Counted from the first letter of the stretch, positions 1 to 8,587 are shown. The stretch: 64,000 nt of DNA from Amylibacter sp. SFDW26 (GCF_009184395.1 NZ_WEIC01000001.1:186001-250000), one strand, 5' to 3'. The notes: generated by a model from the sequence alone, not told the origin. Translations and numbers: made by a program.

Positions 1-204
1 TGCAAGTGTCATAGTACCTTCTGTTGGTGCTAAAAAACCTGCAAGAATATTGAGTAAAGTTGATTTACCACACCCAGAAGGGCCAAGAACTGACATCAGT
101 TCCCCTTCTTTGATATCTAGATTGATGTTTTTAAGAGCTTCTACTTTGCCACCATTCGGCAACTCGAAAGTCATTGAAACATCATTTATGAGTAACCCCG
201 ACAT
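1..204 (-). CDS. tauB: Taurine ABC transporter ATP-binding protein, N-terminal part (cut by window edge)
   Basis: The first 68 codons are visible, starting at an ATG at 204 on the minus strand; the gene continues beyond base 1. The translation is a nucleotide-binding domain of an ABC importer with a clear Walker A motif (GPSGCGKST) at about residues 38-46. It lies 94 bp downstream of a taurine-type binding protein on the same strand, so the natural reading is the cytoplasmic ATPase that powers taurine import. The taurine assignment rests on the neighbour; an NrtD/SsuB-type ATPase would look the same in this fragment. Confidence 0.85.
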   Translation of the reverse strand, partial: MSGLLINDVSMTFELPNGGKVEALKNINLDIKEGELMSVLGPSGCGKSTLLNILAGFLAPTEGTMTLA

Positions 205-237
205 AAATAATCCGTTTCTTATGAGTTTTAAAGAGTA

Positions 238-267
238 GCGCAGCCCTACCAATATAGAGGGCTGCGC
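238..267 (-). terminator. Intercistronic hairpin between tauA and tauB
   Basis: A perfect 10-bp inverted repeat (GCGCAGCCCT / AGGGCTGCGC) with a 10-nt loop sits between the binding-protein gene and the ATPase gene. No long U tract follows on the minus strand, so it is more likely a partial terminator or an mRNA 3'-end stabiliser that keeps the binding protein in excess over the ATPase than a full stop. Confidence 0.6.
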
Positions 268-297
268 CTAAATCATTTCCTAGTGGTTAGGAAACTA

Positions 298-1284
298 TTA
301 CTTAGCGGCTTCTAGGAAGCTTGTGTTGATCACTGCGTTGTAATCAGAAAGCGCTTTGATTTTGCCGCTTGCTTCTAGTGCAGCAGCTGAATCTGTTAGG
401 TATTGAGCAACAAAGCCACCCAACCAAGCGTCTGACAATTGAGCTTCCACTGTTGGGAATGCAAATACGTCAAGAACAGCTGTTGTGCCTTCTATATCCA
501 TACCAGCAGCTTTTGAAATGTCAGCCATCATAGGTGCACGATCTGCAGCATATTTAGCGTTCATGTCAGCAGTTACTTTCAAGAATTTTGAAAGAAGTTC
601 GCCGTTTTCTTCACCGAAAGCTGTTGGGATTGATGTCACATCAAACACTTTACCAACCACAGCTTCTTTTTCAGCACCTTCGATCAACACGTTGCCGTGC
701 TGTTTCATTGTGCGAAGTGAACCACCCCAACCACAAACCATTGCAAGGTCTGTGTCTGGCTGGCCGAATGCAGCAGCTGAATCAGATGGTGCCATGTCAA
801 CGATTGTTAGATCAGCTTCATCAACACCGAAGTGCTTCATTTGAGCCAAGAAGCCAGAGTGAGCAGCTGTACCTAGAGGAACCGCAACTTTCTTACCTTT
901 AAGATCGCCAACGTTTGTTTTGTCGATTTCTAGTTCTGAACGTACAACACAATTGTCGTTGTCAGAGTAAGAAACAGCGATGTCCACAACTTGCAAATCT
1001 TGGCCAGCAGCTGTTGCTACTAGGAAAGGTGTCACACCTTGTGAGAAAGAGATGTGTACGTCACCAGATGCCATTGCAGCTGACATTGCAGTACCCGCAT
1101 CGAATGATACGAATTTTACTGGAATACCTAGTTCTTTTGTGTAGATGTCATTTGCTTGTGCGAATTGGTTTGGTGTTGGCCATTCCAAGAAGTAAGCAAC
1201 TGTTAGTTCATCCAAAGCAGATGCAGCACCAGTTGTTGCAGTTAGAGCAACAGCCATTGCTGTAAGAGTTTTTGTAAATTTCAT
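298..1284 (-). CDS. tauA: Taurine ABC transporter periplasmic substrate-binding protein
   Basis: This 328-residue protein has a Sec signal peptide (MKFTKTLTAMAVALTATTGA, cleavage near ASA-LDE) and the fold signature of the TauA/SsuA/NrtA binding proteins, for example FLEWPTPNQFAQ near the N terminus. It would capture taurine in the periplasm for the TauBC importer; taurine is a common carbon, nitrogen and sulfur source for marine roseobacters. The ATG at 1284 is preferred over an upstream in-frame ATG at 1353 because it has an AGGGAG ribosome site and begins the signal peptide directly. The next gene downstream is the transporter ATPase. Substrate specificity is inferred from family resemblance and the operon. 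Confidence 0.88.
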   Translation of the reverse strand: MKFTKTLTAMAVALTATTGAASALDELTVAYFLEWPTPNQFAQANDIYTKELGIPVKFVSFDAGTAMSAAMASGDVHISFSQGVTPFLVATAAGQDLQVVDIAVSYSDNDNCVVRSELEIDKTNVGDLKGKKVAVPLGTAAHSGFLAQMKHFGVDEADLTIVDMAPSDSAAAFGQPDTDLAMVCGWGGSLRTMKQHGNVLIEGAEKEAVVGKVFDVTSIPTAFGEENGELLSKFLKVTADMNAKYAADRAPMMADISKAAGMDIEGTTAVLDVFAFPTVEAQLSDAWLGGFVAQYLTDSAAALEASGKIKALSDYNAVINTSFLEAAK

Positions 1285-1559
1285 TATTTTAGTCTCCCTG
1301 TGGTGAGCCGCATATTTTGCGGCAATTTTGGTGATCACCGTCTCTGTAAACATGCAAGATTAACAAGCTGCTTATAAGGTGTAGGTGATTCCAACATCGC
1401 AATCCTTTCAGATGAAAGGTCATCTTGCCAATGGAATTTTACCGCTTTGAAGTTCGTTTGCGACGTGTAAAGTGGGGGTTTTTTGTATAAGTATTTGAAA
1501 TTAAATAAGTAAACGTAATTTTCGATTTCATGGATATTACCTTCGAAATTCAGAAACTA

Positions 1560-2003
1560 CTATTCTGCAGGGGTTGTGATGCTGTTATTTGCGAATCCAT
1601 GCATCCGTTTTGCCCATTGAAGCCCTATGAATGCCCCTTTTATCCGTGGTAATAGAAACAATGCTAACGCCACAAAAAACAAACAAAAAACAAGACCCAG
1701 TATAATGGGATCAGGGCGAAAGATTTCGAATGACATCATCATAAGCGGTGCCAAGATATGACCGCAGATCAGGATCGTCACATAAGCAGGCCCATCATCA
1801 GCACGGTGATGATGCAACTCTTCTGAGCAGACAGCACAATTTTTATGCACAGTCAGATAGCCCTTCATGATCGGGCCAGAGCCGCAATTTGGGCATACAC
1901 CTTTCCAGCCGCGTACAAGGGCTGTTTTCATTTCGCGATCATCAGTCATGTCAGTAGAGGCTTCGTTAGGGTCATGCATATTAGATAGTATACCAGCGTG
2001 CAT
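1560..2003 (-). CDS. DUF983 family membrane protein
   Basis: This 147-residue protein has a zinc-ribbon-like CPNCGSG motif, a second Cys pair (CAVC) about 20 residues on, the conserved ELHHHRADDGPAY segment of DUF983, and two hydrophobic helices (about residues 75-92 and 97-117). The family is widespread in alphaproteobacteria and its function is not known. The start is uncertain: in-frame ATGs exist at 2003, 1979 and 1949 and none has a good ribosome site, so the first 8-18 residues may not be translated. It is a single gene, divergent from the EF-hand gene at 2138. Confidence 0.85.
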   Translation of the reverse strand: MHAGILSNMHDPNEASTDMTDDREMKTALVRGWKGVCPNCGSGPIMKGYLTVHKNCAVCSEELHHHRADDGPAYVTILICGHILAPLMMMSFEIFRPDPIILGLVFCLFFVALALFLLPRIKGAFIGLQWAKRMHGFANNSITTPAE

Positions 2004-2137
2004 TTTAAACTATGACAAGCTGCCTCGCGGCGGGATGTCGCAAATTAATTTTGTGTTAAGCGACGGAAACTCTGAGCCCACCCGTATCTCTATATGTAAG
2101 CAGGTTGAATTCTGCTTGATCTTTATAGGAGCTAATT

Positions 2138-2632
2138 ATGAATAAGTTTACAAAATCAGTTGTTCTGGGCGTTGCAGCCATTGGTATAGTCAGTGTCGCA
2201 ACAGTCGGTGCTCATGCAGCAGGTAAACACAGTATGCGTGGCATGTTTAACTTTGAAAAAGTAGACGCAGATGCAGATGGATTTATCACACAGGCAGAAC
2301 TGACAACACATCACAATGCACGTTTTACCAGCGCTGATGTAAACGCTGATGGTGCTTTGACTAAGGACGAGTTGAAAGTAAAAATGGAAGCACGTTTGAA
2401 AGAACGCCAAGAGAAGACTGGCAAAACATATAGTGCAGATAAAATCGAAAAACGTCTGAACCGCATGATGGGTAAATTTGACACCAACAAAGACGGTAAA
2501 TTGACCCAAGCAGAATTGCCAAAACACAGCGAACGTATGTTTGAAAAGCTGGACGCGGATAAAGATGGCAAGATCTCTAAAATCGAAGTCGATGCTATGA
2601 AGAAAAAGCACCGTAAGAAATCAGAAGGCTAA
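2138..2632 (+). CDS. Secreted EF-hand calcium-binding protein
   Basis: This is a 164-residue protein with a Sec signal peptide ending near AHA-AG and four EF-hand-like loops: DADADGFITQAE, a degenerate loop around DVNADGALTKDE, DTNKDGKLTQAE and DADKDGKISKIE. The rest is rich in Lys and Met. A TAGGAG ribosome site precedes the ATG. It probably binds Ca2+ or other divalent metals in the periplasm. It lies 67 bp ahead of an ECF sigma operon that ends in a periplasmic metal-sensor-like protein, so a role in sensing or buffering the same metal is a reasonable inference. Confidence 0.85.
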   Translation: MNKFTKSVVLGVAAIGIVSVATVGAHAAGKHSMRGMFNFEKVDADADGFITQAELTTHHNARFTSADVNADGALTKDELKVKMEARLKERQEKTGKTYSADKIEKRLNRMMGKFDTNKDGKLTQAELPKHSERMFEKLDADKDGKISKIEVDAMKKKHRKKSEG

Positions 2633-2702
2633 ACCTTGGTGCAGGCTGGTACGACTGGCCTGCATTGCACTTAAACTTGGGCGAAGTTAAAGCTGAGGAA
2701 TG

Positions 2703-3275
2703 ATGGCTTTGGATGCAATGAACGATGTCAGTGATGACACTTTGATGGTGCTCTATGCAAACGGTGACCAAGACGCCGCGCGTATGTTGACCTTTCGCCA
2801 TGCACCCCGTGTGCTGTCCTTGTCCAAAAGGTTACTCTGGGATGCAACCGAGGCCGAAGATGTTGCCCAAGAAGCAATGCTGCGTTTATGGCGCATTGCA
2901 CCAGATTGGCGTAACGGCGAAGCAAAAGTTTCCACATGGCTTTACCGCGTAACAAGTAATTTGTGCACAGACAGACTGCGCAAAAAGCGGGGGGTGGCAT
3001 TGGAAGATGCTCCCCAGTCTATAGATGATGCTCCCTCCGCACTTGAAACAATGACAACGGCTGCACGCGCAGATGCATTACAAATGGCGATGAACGAACT
3101 GCCCGAGCGACAAAAACTGGCGGTCACATTGCGCCATATAGACGAGCTGTCTAATCCAGAGATCGCTCAGATCATGGAAATCAGTGTGGAAGCGGTGGAA
3201 AGCTTAACTGCACGCGGGAAACGAACATTGGCAAAACTATTGCTGGATCAGAAAGAAAATTTGGGACTGGAATGA
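2703..3275 (+). CDS. ECF-type RNA polymerase sigma factor
   Basis: This 190-residue protein has a sigma-70 region 2 (about residues 25-95, with the DATEAEDVAQEAMLRLW stretch) and a region 4 (about 125-180, with LPERQKLAVTLRHIDELSNP). There are two adjacent ATGs at 2700 and 2703; 2703 gives better spacing from the GAGG at 2695. Its stop overlaps the start of the next gene (ATGA), which encodes a one-TM protein that looks like its anti-sigma factor. The third gene is a periplasmic metal-sensor-like protein, so the arrangement resembles the CnrH/CnrY/CnrX system in another gene order. The target promoters are not known. Confidence 0.88.
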   Translation: MALDAMNDVSDDTLMVLYANGDQDAARMLTFRHAPRVLSLSKRLLWDATEAEDVAQEAMLRLWRIAPDWRNGEAKVSTWLYRVTSNLCTDRLRKKRGVALEDAPQSIDDAPSALETMTTAARADALQMAMNELPERQKLAVTLRHIDELSNPEIAQIMEISVEAVESLTARGKRTLAKLLLDQKENLGLE

Positions 3276-3643
3276 TGACACAGAAATCAGAACAGAAAAT
3301 CGATATGGATTTGGATGCATTTTTTGATGCGGCGAAAGATCAAGATGCGATCCCAAACGCAAGCTTTATGGAGCGCGTTATGGCTGATGCAGCTTTGGAA
3401 ACACAGACGCGTGTAAAACGAGTTGCCCAAACACAACCGTGGTGGGTTGATGTACTGAACAGCTTTGGCGGTTGGAAAGCTATTTGTACCTTAACAGCTT
3501 GCGCATGCTTTGGCATTTATTTGGGTTATGCCAACCCAGAAAATATAAACTATATAAACGGTGCGCAAACCACTGTAGAGATTTTTGATACGGACAGTTT
3601 TTCGGTGGCTTATGACATCGAAACATTGTTTCAGGAGGGTTAA
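3272..3643 (+). CDS. Probable membrane-anchored anti-sigma factor
   Basis: This 123-residue protein has an acidic cytoplasmic N-terminal region of about 70 residues (with a DAFFDAAKDQ segment), one transmembrane helix at about residues 71-89 (AICTLTACACFGIYLGYA), and a short outside tail. Size, topology and translational coupling to the sigma gene (4-bp overlap) fit an anti-sigma factor that holds the sigma factor at the inner membrane until a periplasmic signal arrives. No standard zinc anti-sigma motif (HxxxCxxC) is present, so the call rests on context and topology. Confidence 0.65.
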   Translation: MMTQKSEQKIDMDLDAFFDAAKDQDAIPNASFMERVMADAALETQTRVKRVAQTQPWWVDVLNSFGGWKAICTLTACACFGIYLGYANPENINYINGAQTTVEIFDTDSFSVAYDIETLFQEG

Positions 3644-3645
3644 TC

Positions 3646-4122
3646 ATGTCGGAACCTAAAAAGCGAAACTGGATGAAATATCTGCTGATCGTATCATTGG
3701 GTGCAAACCTTGTGATTGCAGGGCTCATTATCGGGGCAAAGGCATCTGGGCATGGTCCCATGAAAGGCTCACATATGAACCATGGTATGCGTGCGTTTGT
3801 ATCTGCTATGCCTGAGAGTAAACGATCAGAGGTTCGCGCCTATTTTAAGAAGAACCGCAGCAAAATGCGTGCAGGTGGTGAAGCAATGCATCAGACTAGG
3901 ATTGAGATACAAAACATCCTTGCCGCACAGCCCTTTGATCCAGAGGCGTTGAATACGGTATTTACCCAGCAAAGATCACGCGTTACTTCTGTGACCAAGG
4001 ATGCTCAGGCTGCATTGGTCAAAATTATCACCGATATGACGGATGTAGAACGGGCAGAATTTGCAGAGAACCTAAAGAAGCAACGGCTTCGTAAAGATAA
4101 GAAACGTCCCAAAGACAAATGA
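3646..4122 (+). CDS. Periplasmic heavy-metal sensor-like protein (CnrX/Metal_resist type)
   Basis: This 158-residue protein has an N-terminal membrane anchor (about residues 11-30) followed by a helical periplasmic domain with a His/Met-rich segment (GHGPMKGSHMNHGMR), the hallmark of the CnrX/ZraP-like Metal_resist group. A strong GGAGGG ribosome site precedes it. As the third gene of the sigma/anti-sigma operon it is the likely signal receptor: metal binding would relieve anti-sigma inhibition. Which metal cannot be read from the sequence. Its stop overlaps the start of the DUF3572 gene. Confidence 0.75.
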   Translation: MSEPKKRNWMKYLLIVSLGANLVIAGLIIGAKASGHGPMKGSHMNHGMRAFVSAMPESKRSEVRAYFKKNRSKMRAGGEAMHQTRIEIQNILAAQPFDPEALNTVFTQQRSRVTSVTKDAQAALVKIITDMTDVERAEFAENLKKQRLRKDKKRPKDK

Positions 4123-4403
4123 GCTATTCCAAAGACCAAGCCGAAGTTGCCGCCATCCAAGCGCTGGGATGGCTATCCAATCAAGACGATCTATTAATGA
4201 CGTTTTTAGGGGCAACGGGATCGAGCCTTGAAGATGTCCGCACACGTGGTGGTGATCCTGAGTTTCTGGCATCTGTTATGGATTTCATCCTAATGGATGA
4301 CGAATGGGTGCGTGGGTATTGCGACGCTCAGAACCTAGCTTATGAAAAAGTACAATATATACGCATGGCACTGCCAGGGGGCGACTTGCCGAATTGGACA
4401 TAA
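4119..4403 (+). CDS. DUF3572 family protein
   Basis: This small, soluble, acidic protein of 94 residues starts with an ATG that overlaps the previous stop (ATGA), so it is co-translated with the metal-sensor operon. The stretches AIQALGWLSNQDDLLMTFL and MDFILMDDEWV match the DUF3572 family found in Rhodobacterales and Rhizobiales. Its function is unknown. In many alphaproteobacteria this family is not tied to metal sensing, so the linkage may be only transcriptional. Confidence 0.85.
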   Translation: MSYSKDQAEVAAIQALGWLSNQDDLLMTFLGATGSSLEDVRTRGGDPEFLASVMDFILMDDEWVRGYCDAQNLAYEKVQYIRMALPGGDLPNWT

Positions 4404-4512
4404 GAATAGGGCGCATTGGGGTGTGTTAAAACGTTGGTTTGCAGCCTACCATTGTAGTTGCAGAAAATTTAACTAGGGTAGAACTTACTATAACTTTAGG
4501 GATACTATCCGT

Positions 4513-5163
4513 ATGAAGCAGAACAAAACCAACATTGAAAGAATTTCAGGGTTTTGCTTAATCGGAACTGGTGTTTTCGCAACGCTTGGTTTTTTAATCC
4601 ACCCACATGATGCGACGTCACAAAATCAAGTGATGTGGATGGTTGGGCATTTGTTGATAATGACTAGCCTTCTCGCCAATAGCATTGGTTTGACGGGGCT
4701 TTATTTTTCATGTTCAGAAAAACTGGGCAAACTTGGTCTCGCTGGTTTCTTGATCACGAGCTTTAGTTTGAGTTTATATATCGGAAAACTGTATTGGTCT
4801 GGATTCATTTACCCCATGGTTGCGCTTGAACATCCAGAGTTCATAGAGGCGTTTGGATTTGGGCCTGGTTCAGACCCCAAAGATGTGAAGTTGAAAACTG
4901 TGTTTTTCTCCGGCGCGTTTTCATTTGTTCTAGGACATTTGTTTCTGGGGGGAGCTTTGCTAAGAGCACAGATATTTAAAGCGACACCAATTTGGTTTGT
5001 TATAACGGGTGCGATATTGGTTGGCGTATGGCCGTTGCTTCCGAATATTGTACAAATGCTGAGCGTTTTTGTTTCCTTAATTTACGCAATTGGCATCGTT
5101 TGGTTAGGCTTTTTGTTAATTTTTTCGTCGCAAGAGCTTCAAAAAACTTTAAACACTGAATAG
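4513..5163 (+). CDS. Multi-pass membrane protein of unknown function
   Basis: This 216-residue protein has about six predicted transmembrane helices (near residues 14-30, 46-62, 73-92, 134-152, 160-176 and 180-203). I do not recognise a catalytic or transport motif; the overall shape resembles small DUF4386-like integral membrane proteins. It stands alone on the plus strand with an AGGGAT ribosome site. The AT-rich, Phe/Leu/Ile-rich composition differs somewhat from the neighbours, so it may be an accessory gene. Confidence 0.6.
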   Translation: MKQNKTNIERISGFCLIGTGVFATLGFLIHPHDATSQNQVMWMVGHLLIMTSLLANSIGLTGLYFSCSEKLGKLGLAGFLITSFSLSLYIGKLYWSGFIYPMVALEHPEFIEAFGFGPGSDPKDVKLKTVFFSGAFSFVLGHLFLGGALLRAQIFKATPIWFVITGAILVGVWPLLPNIVQMLSVFVSLIYAIGIVWLGFLLIFSSQELQKTLNTE

Positions 5164-5234
5164 GTATCTGTTTCAGGCAAGACGGATATTCGATATAAAT
5201 ATTGGCGTGTTATCGCTAGAGTAACCCTTGGGGT

Positions 5235-5486
5235 ATGAAAAACATGACAAGAAAAGTTATTTTAGCCTCAGCCGTGGGTTTAACGGCTCTTTTATACTAC
5301 GTTTATTTTGTTCAATACTATAAATGGCGTGATTGTTTCAACGAGTTAGGTCGTTGCTACGATAGTGAAAGTAGTACTGTCTACCTAGAGCAAGCTGGGA
5401 TAATATGGATGTCTCTTGCTATTTTAATGTCTGGAATTTCCTTGTTCTTACTTTGGCGTTTGAAGCGCCAAAGTAAGTCAGTTTGA
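5235..5486 (+). CDS. Small two-TM membrane protein
   Basis: This 83-residue protein has one hydrophobic helix near residues 8-25 and another near 53-72. A central loop carries two Cys (RDCFNELGRCYDSES) that could form a disulfide outside the membrane. I recognise no family. It follows the six-TM gene by 71 bp in the same direction. The last codons lie inside a perfect 12-bp inverted repeat at 5447-5477, which may help end the transcript. Confidence 0.5.
   Translation: MKNMTRKVILASAVGLTALLYYVYFVQYYKWRDCFNELGRCYDSESSTVYLEQAGIIWMSLAILMSGISLFLLWRLKRQSKSV
5447..5477. other. 12-bp stem hairpin overlapping the 3' end of a small membrane gene
   Basis: CTTACTTTGGCG and CGCCAAAGTAAG form a perfect stem with a 7-nt loop inside the last codons of the gene at 5235-5486. 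No T tract follows on the plus strand, so it is not a textbook terminator. It may serve as a bidirectional transcript end between convergent genes. Confidence 0.5.
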
Positions 5487-5540
5487 TAAAAGCACCTGCT
5501 TTATAATAACTGGCGCCTATTTTTTGGATCTGCAATTATA

Positions 5541-6005
5541 TTATTGCGCTGGGTTTGAACTGTTCCAGATATCGCGGTGCCAACGCCATTCGCCGTCTTC
5601 CTTTTTCCAAAGGATCATCAACTTGCCTACGTCGATTGTATCACCAGCTTTGGATTTCAGAACATATTGGCCAACTTGTACTGCACTGTCGCCGAATTCT
5701 TCGAGTTCAACAGTTGTCAGTTCAGCGCTGCCAACGCCTGCATCAACGGCACCTTGCCAGAAAACCTTTAGGTCTTTTTGTCCAGAAACAACTGGGCCAT
5801 TTGGTTGCAATGCTTGGCCGTCTTTTGTGTAAACACCTGCAAGACGACCAGCATCGCCTGCTTTTAGGGCTGCCATGAATTCGTTATCTACAGCTTGGAT
5901 TTTATCTTTAACACTTCCGTGGCCATCTGCAAAAACAGGTGTTGTTGCAAATGTACAAAGAGCAAGAGTAGTAGCAAACGAGAGAGGTTTGATTGCTTTT
6001 AACAT
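5541..6005 (-). CDS. Secreted NTF2-like (SnoaL/DUF4440, YybH-type) protein
   Basis: This 154-residue protein has a Sec signal peptide (cleavage near VFA-DGH) and an NTF2-like cone fold: AVDNEFMAALKAGDAGRLAG, then YTKDGQALQPNG, and a C-terminal WRWHRDIWNS strand. Members annotated as SgcJ/EcaC family oxidoreductase or ketosteroid-isomerase-like proteins have this pattern, but the substrate is usually unknown. A second secreted member of the same superfamily lies at 20159-20626. The gene has its own transcript and is convergent with the small membrane gene. Confidence 0.8.
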   Translation of the reverse strand: MLKAIKPLSFATTLALCTFATTPVFADGHGSVKDKIQAVDNEFMAALKAGDAGRLAGVYTKDGQALQPNGPVVSGQKDLKVFWQGAVDAGVGSAELTTVELEEFGDSAVQVGQYVLKSKAGDTIDVGKLMILWKKEDGEWRWHRDIWNSSNPAQ

Positions 6006-6200
6006 AGGGTCATATCCTTTTCGATTTAGTATGATTGAAAGCTCTGGGAGGGTTTCTTTTAATTATAAATGTCTGAAATTTGCATGCGCGTACATTCATT
6101 GGATCGTCATTGATATGGACAAACTGAACAGACCTTAATTTAAATAACTTGCCAGAATGCCTGCACTGGGCCATATGCCCCTTAAGGTAGGGACAGGACT

Positions 6201-6902
6201 ATGACATCCATCAAAGGCATTCTATTTGATAAAGACGGCACGATTTTTGGCTTTAGCGATACTTGGGCCGATTGGAGCGTGTCTTTTCTAACGGCTTTGG
6301 CACCTGATGATGTTGGTTTGCGCCGTTCTCTTGGCGATATGGTTGGTTTTGATTGGGATACGCAAGATTTCAAAGTGGGATCTTTGGCTGTGAACTCTGC
6401 CGTGGATGAACAATGCGAATTACTGGCAAGTGTGCATCCCAAACTTGATGCCAAGCAAATCGAAGAAATTGCCTTTCATGCATTGCAAGATACGACTGCA
6501 AAACCTGTGTGTGATTTGGATGCGCTGTTCACTGGCTTTCAAAGCCGTGGCATGGCGCTGGGTATTGCAACGAACGACTTTGAAGATTCTGCGCACAATC
6601 AAATGCGCGATGTGTCAGCGCATCAGTATTTCGATTTTATATGCGGCTTTAACAGCGGCTATGGCTCGAAGCCTGCGGCGGGTATGATCCATGGGTTTTG
6701 CGAAAAAATGCAGATTGCCCCGCATGAGGTGGCGATGGTGGGTGACAGCACCCATGATTTAGAAGCGGGTCGCGCCGCAGGTGTGGGTATGAATGTGGGC
6801 GTTCTGACAGGGCCTGCCCAACATCATGATATTGCGCATTTGGCGGATGTGATCTTGCCTGATATTTCGCATTTACCCAGCCATCTTTTTGGAAACTCAT
6901 AA
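6201..6902 (+). CDS. HAD-superfamily hydrolase (phosphoglycolate phosphatase-like)
   Basis: This 233-residue protein contains all HAD motifs: motif I FDKDGT with the nucleophile Asp10, motif II around IATND, and motif III/IV GDSTHDLEAG. The cap insert between motifs I and II is helical (C1 type), as in the Gph/PGP group. It would hydrolyse a small phosphate ester in the cytoplasm; the exact substrate is not readable. The start at 6201 has an AGGGACAGG ribosome site. The methyltransferase gene follows after 105 bp. Confidence 0.85.
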   Translation: MTSIKGILFDKDGTIFGFSDTWADWSVSFLTALAPDDVGLRRSLGDMVGFDWDTQDFKVGSLAVNSAVDEQCELLASVHPKLDAKQIEEIAFHALQDTTAKPVCDLDALFTGFQSRGMALGIATNDFEDSAHNQMRDVSAHQYFDFICGFNSGYGSKPAAGMIHGFCEKMQIAPHEVAMVGDSTHDLEAGRAAGVGMNVGVLTGPAQHHDIAHLADVILPDISHLPSHLFGNS

Positions 6903-7007
6903 AAAAAGACAGATTTACACCTGTAAACGACGCTTTGATGTCGCTTTCTTTTTGTATCTTTTTGCGGAACGGTTCCACAGTTTAAGGAAACCGTAAGGGA
7001 GATATAG

Positions 7008-8552
7008 ATGGTCAGACGTAGCAGGGCAGGTGGACGTGCAGGGAATACACGGCGCACAGATGCAAAAGCGATTGAGCAAATGCCATGGCGTCAGGTCGTT
7101 AACATCGACAATCCCACAGAGCCGCTGCGCCCTGAAGGGGTGGAAGCCATTCACAATGGAGCGATGCGGATTTTAGAGGAAATCGGTATTGATTTCCTGA
7201 ACCCCGAAGCTTTGGAATTGTTACGCGAAGCGGGTTGTACGATTACGGGTGAAAACGTTCGTATGGATCGCGCTTGGGTCATGGACATGATCAAGCATTG
7301 CCCGACAGAGTTTACGATCACGCCGCGCAACCCCGAGCGTGAGATCAAAATCGGTGGTCGCAATATGGTGTTTGGCAATGTGTCCTCACCACCAAGTGCG
7401 ATGTGTTTGGATAAGGGTCGGCGCACAGGGACGATGGAAGATTATGATAACTTCATCAGGCTGACGCAGTATTTTAATTGCATCCATTTCGCAGGTGGCT
7501 ATCCGGTGGAACCGATGGATATACACCCCTCCATTCGTCATTTGGATTGCTTATATTCGAAGCTGACAATGACGGATAAAGTGTGTCACGCTTATTCTTT
7601 AGGTAAGGAACGCGTAGAAGATGTGATGGAAATGGTGCGTATTGCAGGCGGACTTACGCATGAAGAATTCGATGCGACACCGCGAATGTATACAAACATT
7701 AATTCTACTTCACCGCTTAAACACGATCATCCAATGCTGGACGGTGCTATGCGCTGTGCGCGGCGCGGGCAACCTGTGATCGTAACACCGTTTACGTTGG
7801 CAGGGGCAATGGCGCCCGTAACAATGCCAGGTGCCGTGGCGCAGTTTGTTGCCGAAGGGTTGGCGGCGATTGCATTGTTGCAATATATCAATCCAGGTAC
7901 GCCATGTGTGATCGGATCATTCACATCTAATGTGGATATGAAATCAGGTGCGCCTGCATTTGGGACACCAGAATATATGCGCGCCACGCAAATGTCGGGC
8001 CAGATGGCGCGGTTTTATGGATTGCCGCTTAGAGCATCCAATGCTTGTGCATCTAACACGCCCGATGCGCAGGGGATGATGGAAAGTGCAAACTCTGTTT
8101 GGGCGGCGGTGCAATCGAATGTGAATGTGGTGTATCATGCGGCGGGCTGGCTGGAAGGCGGCTTGATCGCATCGTTTGAGAAGTTCGTGATTGATTGCGA
8201 ATTATTGCAGCAAGTTCAAAGGTATATGGAACCCATCCTGACCTCGACCGATAGGGAAGATATAGCGGTACAGGCGATCAAAGACGTTGGCTCTACTGGT
8301 CATTTCTTTGGCATTGACCATACGCAAGAACGGTATGAAACAGCGTTTTATTCGCCGTTTTTATCGGATTGGAGTAATTACGAACAATGGGAATTGAATG
8401 GGTCTGTTATGACCGTTGAGCGGGCCAATAAGATCTGGAAAGATATCATCAAAGAATTTGAAGAACCGCCAATGGATGCAGCGATCAAAGAAGAATTGGG
8501 TGCCTTTGTTGCGAAGCGTAAAGATGAGGGTGGTGCGCCCACTGATTTCTAA
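7008..8552 (+). CDS. MttB-like (non-pyrrolysine) trimethylamine methyltransferase family protein
   Basis: This 514-residue protein belongs to the COG5598 trimethylamine methyltransferase family: ILEEIGIDFLNPEALELL at the N terminus, then the glycine-rich barrel with FGNVSSPPSA and the C-terminal GSTGHFFGIDHT/YETAFYSPFLSDW block. The reading frame is open without an in-frame TAG, so it is a non-pyrrolysine member. Characterised non-Pyl members move methyl groups from quaternary amines such as glycine betaine to a corrinoid protein. No corrinoid protein or reductive activase is nearby, so substrate and partner are unknown. The start is at a GGGAG ribosome site after an AT-rich 105-bp leader. 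Confidence 0.87.
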   Translation: MVRRSRAGGRAGNTRRTDAKAIEQMPWRQVVNIDNPTEPLRPEGVEAIHNGAMRILEEIGIDFLNPEALELLREAGCTITGENVRMDRAWVMDMIKHCPTEFTITPRNPEREIKIGGRNMVFGNVSSPPSAMCLDKGRRTGTMEDYDNFIRLTQYFNCIHFAGGYPVEPMDIHPSIRHLDCLYSKLTMTDKVCHAYSLGKERVEDVMEMVRIAGGLTHEEFDATPRMYTNINSTSPLKHDHPMLDGAMRCARRGQPVIVTPFTLAGAMAPVTMPGAVAQFVAEGLAAIALLQYINPGTPCVIGSFTSNVDMKSGAPAFGTPEYMRATQMSGQMARFYGLPLRASNACASNTPDAQGMMESANSVWAAVQSNVNVVYHAAGWLEGGLIASFEKFVIDCELLQQVQRYMEPILTSTDREDIAVQAIKDVGSTGHFFGIDHTQERYETAFYSPFLSDWSNYEQWELNGSVMTVERANKIWKDIIKEFEEPPMDAAIKEELGAFVAKRKDEGGAPTDF

Positions 8553-8587
8553 GAAGTTGTTAATATTTGATCTGTAGTGTCATGCGC

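Noticed and set aside
6966-6976. GGAACGGTTCC palindrome upstream of the MttB-like gene as an operator
   Set aside because: Only 5-bp arms and a single copy, with no adjacent regulator gene to link it to.
7008-8552. Possible pyrrolysine-containing MttB
   Set aside because: The frame is continuous without an in-frame TAG and the family includes many non-pyrrolysine members.
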